From Holophagaceae bacterium UBA706 (GTDB taxonomy: Bacteria > Acidobacteriota > Holophagae > Holophagales > Holophagaceae), in NCBI GenBank assembly GCA_002298155.1, contig DBME01000363.1, forward strand, positions 1 to 6,193: a stretch of DNA of 6,193 nt, in the 5' to 3' direction. This document shows positions 5,811-6,193 of this stretch, in pieces. The notes beneath the pieces were generated by a model, which was given only the letters and a program-made list of their open reading frames with translations, had not been told where the DNA came from and made no database searches. The position numbers and the translations under genes were made by a program. The first letter of the stretch is position 1; each line of letters starts with the position of its first letter.

Positions 5811-5813
5811 ACC

Positions 5814-6193
5814 ATGGCTGAACTTAAGGTGCAGGGTTTCTCGATTTCCATCGACGGCTTCGGCGCCGGGTCGGACCAGAGCCTGGAGAACCCCCTGGGG
5901 ATTGGCGGGATGGGGCTCCACAGCTGGTTCCTCCCCACGCGAACCTTCAAGGCCATGCAGGGTCAGGAGGGCGGCACGACGGGCCCCGACGATGCCTACG
6001 CCGCGCGGGGATTCCGGAACATCGGCGCCTGGATCCTGGGCAGGAACATGTTCGGGCCGGTGCGGGGCCCCTGGCCCGACGCCGAATGGAAGGGCTGGTG
6101 GGGCGACGAGCCTCCCTACCACGGGCCGGTCTTCGTGCTCACCCACCATCCCCGGGCCGACGAGGTGATGGCGGGCGGGACCACCTTCCACTT
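5814..6193 (+). CDS. Dihydrofolate reductase family protein, RibD C-terminal-like (3' partial)
   Basis: The frame is open from ATG 5814 to the window end with no stop, giving 126 residues; relatives run to about 185, so roughly one third is missing. The protein has the NADPH-binding dihydrofolate-reductase/RibD C-terminal fold but belongs to the stand-alone family whose substrate is generally unknown; it is not a true folA. Recognisable blocks: VQGFSISIDGFGAGSDQSLE (6-25), ENPLGIGG (25-32), ARGFRNIGAWILGRNMFGP (64-82), WKGWWGDEPPYHGPVFVLTHH (about 92-112) and GGTTFH at the cut end, the usual start of the nucleotide-binding strand. The start is supported by GGAGG at 5802-5806. A 58-base gap separates it from the preceding gene; TAGGAT at 5788-5793 is a possible but unproven -10 element. 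No functional tie to the kor genes is evident. Confidence 0.9.
   Translation, partial: MAELKVQGFSISIDGFGAGSDQSLENPLGIGGMGLHSWFLPTRTFKAMQGQEGGTTGPDDAYAARGFRNIGAWILGRNMFGPVRGPWPDAEWKGWWGDEPPYHGPVFVLTHHPRADEVMAGGTTFH

Overview
The window is a GC-rich bacterial segment in which every supportable gene reads on the + strand. It is dense: genes abut, overlap by a few bases, or are separated by less than 60 bases, and third codon positions are mostly G or C. The metabolism encoded (an oxygen-sensitive iron-sulfur serine dehydratase and a ferredoxin-linked 2-oxoacid oxidoreductase) suggests an anaerobic or facultatively anaerobic heterotroph. The protein style reminds me of Acidobacteriota of the Holophaga/Geothrix type or of delta-proteobacteria such as Geobacter. 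That placement is an impression, not something the sequence proves.

Layout. Positions 1-1514 hold a two-subunit L-serine dehydratase. The beta subunit (sdaAB) is cut at its 5' end by the window edge, and the alpha subunit (sdaAA) is complete. A 40-base gap containing an imperfect inverted repeat follows. Positions 1555-4447 hold a complete four-subunit 2-oxoacid:ferredoxin oxidoreductase in the order delta (ferredoxin), alpha, beta, gamma (korDABC). A GNAT acetyltransferase (4460-5059) follows so closely that the gamma-subunit stop codon lies beside and within its ribosome binding site. Next is a small, probably exported protein of unknown function (5099-5755). Last is the first two thirds of a dihydrofolate-reductase-like (RibD C-terminal domain) protein, which begins at 5814 and runs off the window.

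How the genes work together. Serine dehydratase turns L-serine into pyruvate and ammonia. The Kor complex decarboxylates a 2-oxoacid onto CoA and passes two electrons through its own 2x[4Fe-4S] subunit to ferredoxin. The Kor family assignment points to 2-oxoglutarate as substrate, but pyruvate or another 2-oxoacid cannot be excluded from sequence. If it were pyruvate, the neighbouring dehydratase would feed it directly. The acetyltransferase resembles protein/small-molecule GNATs and may be co-translated with Kor.

I do not see an undescribed system, mobile element, CRISPR array, tRNA or rRNA here. The more interesting signals are small: the inverted repeat before korD, a cysteine-rich tail on SdaAA, a TTG start for korA, the acetyltransferase coupling, and a hairpin that may cover the ribosome binding site of the exported protein.
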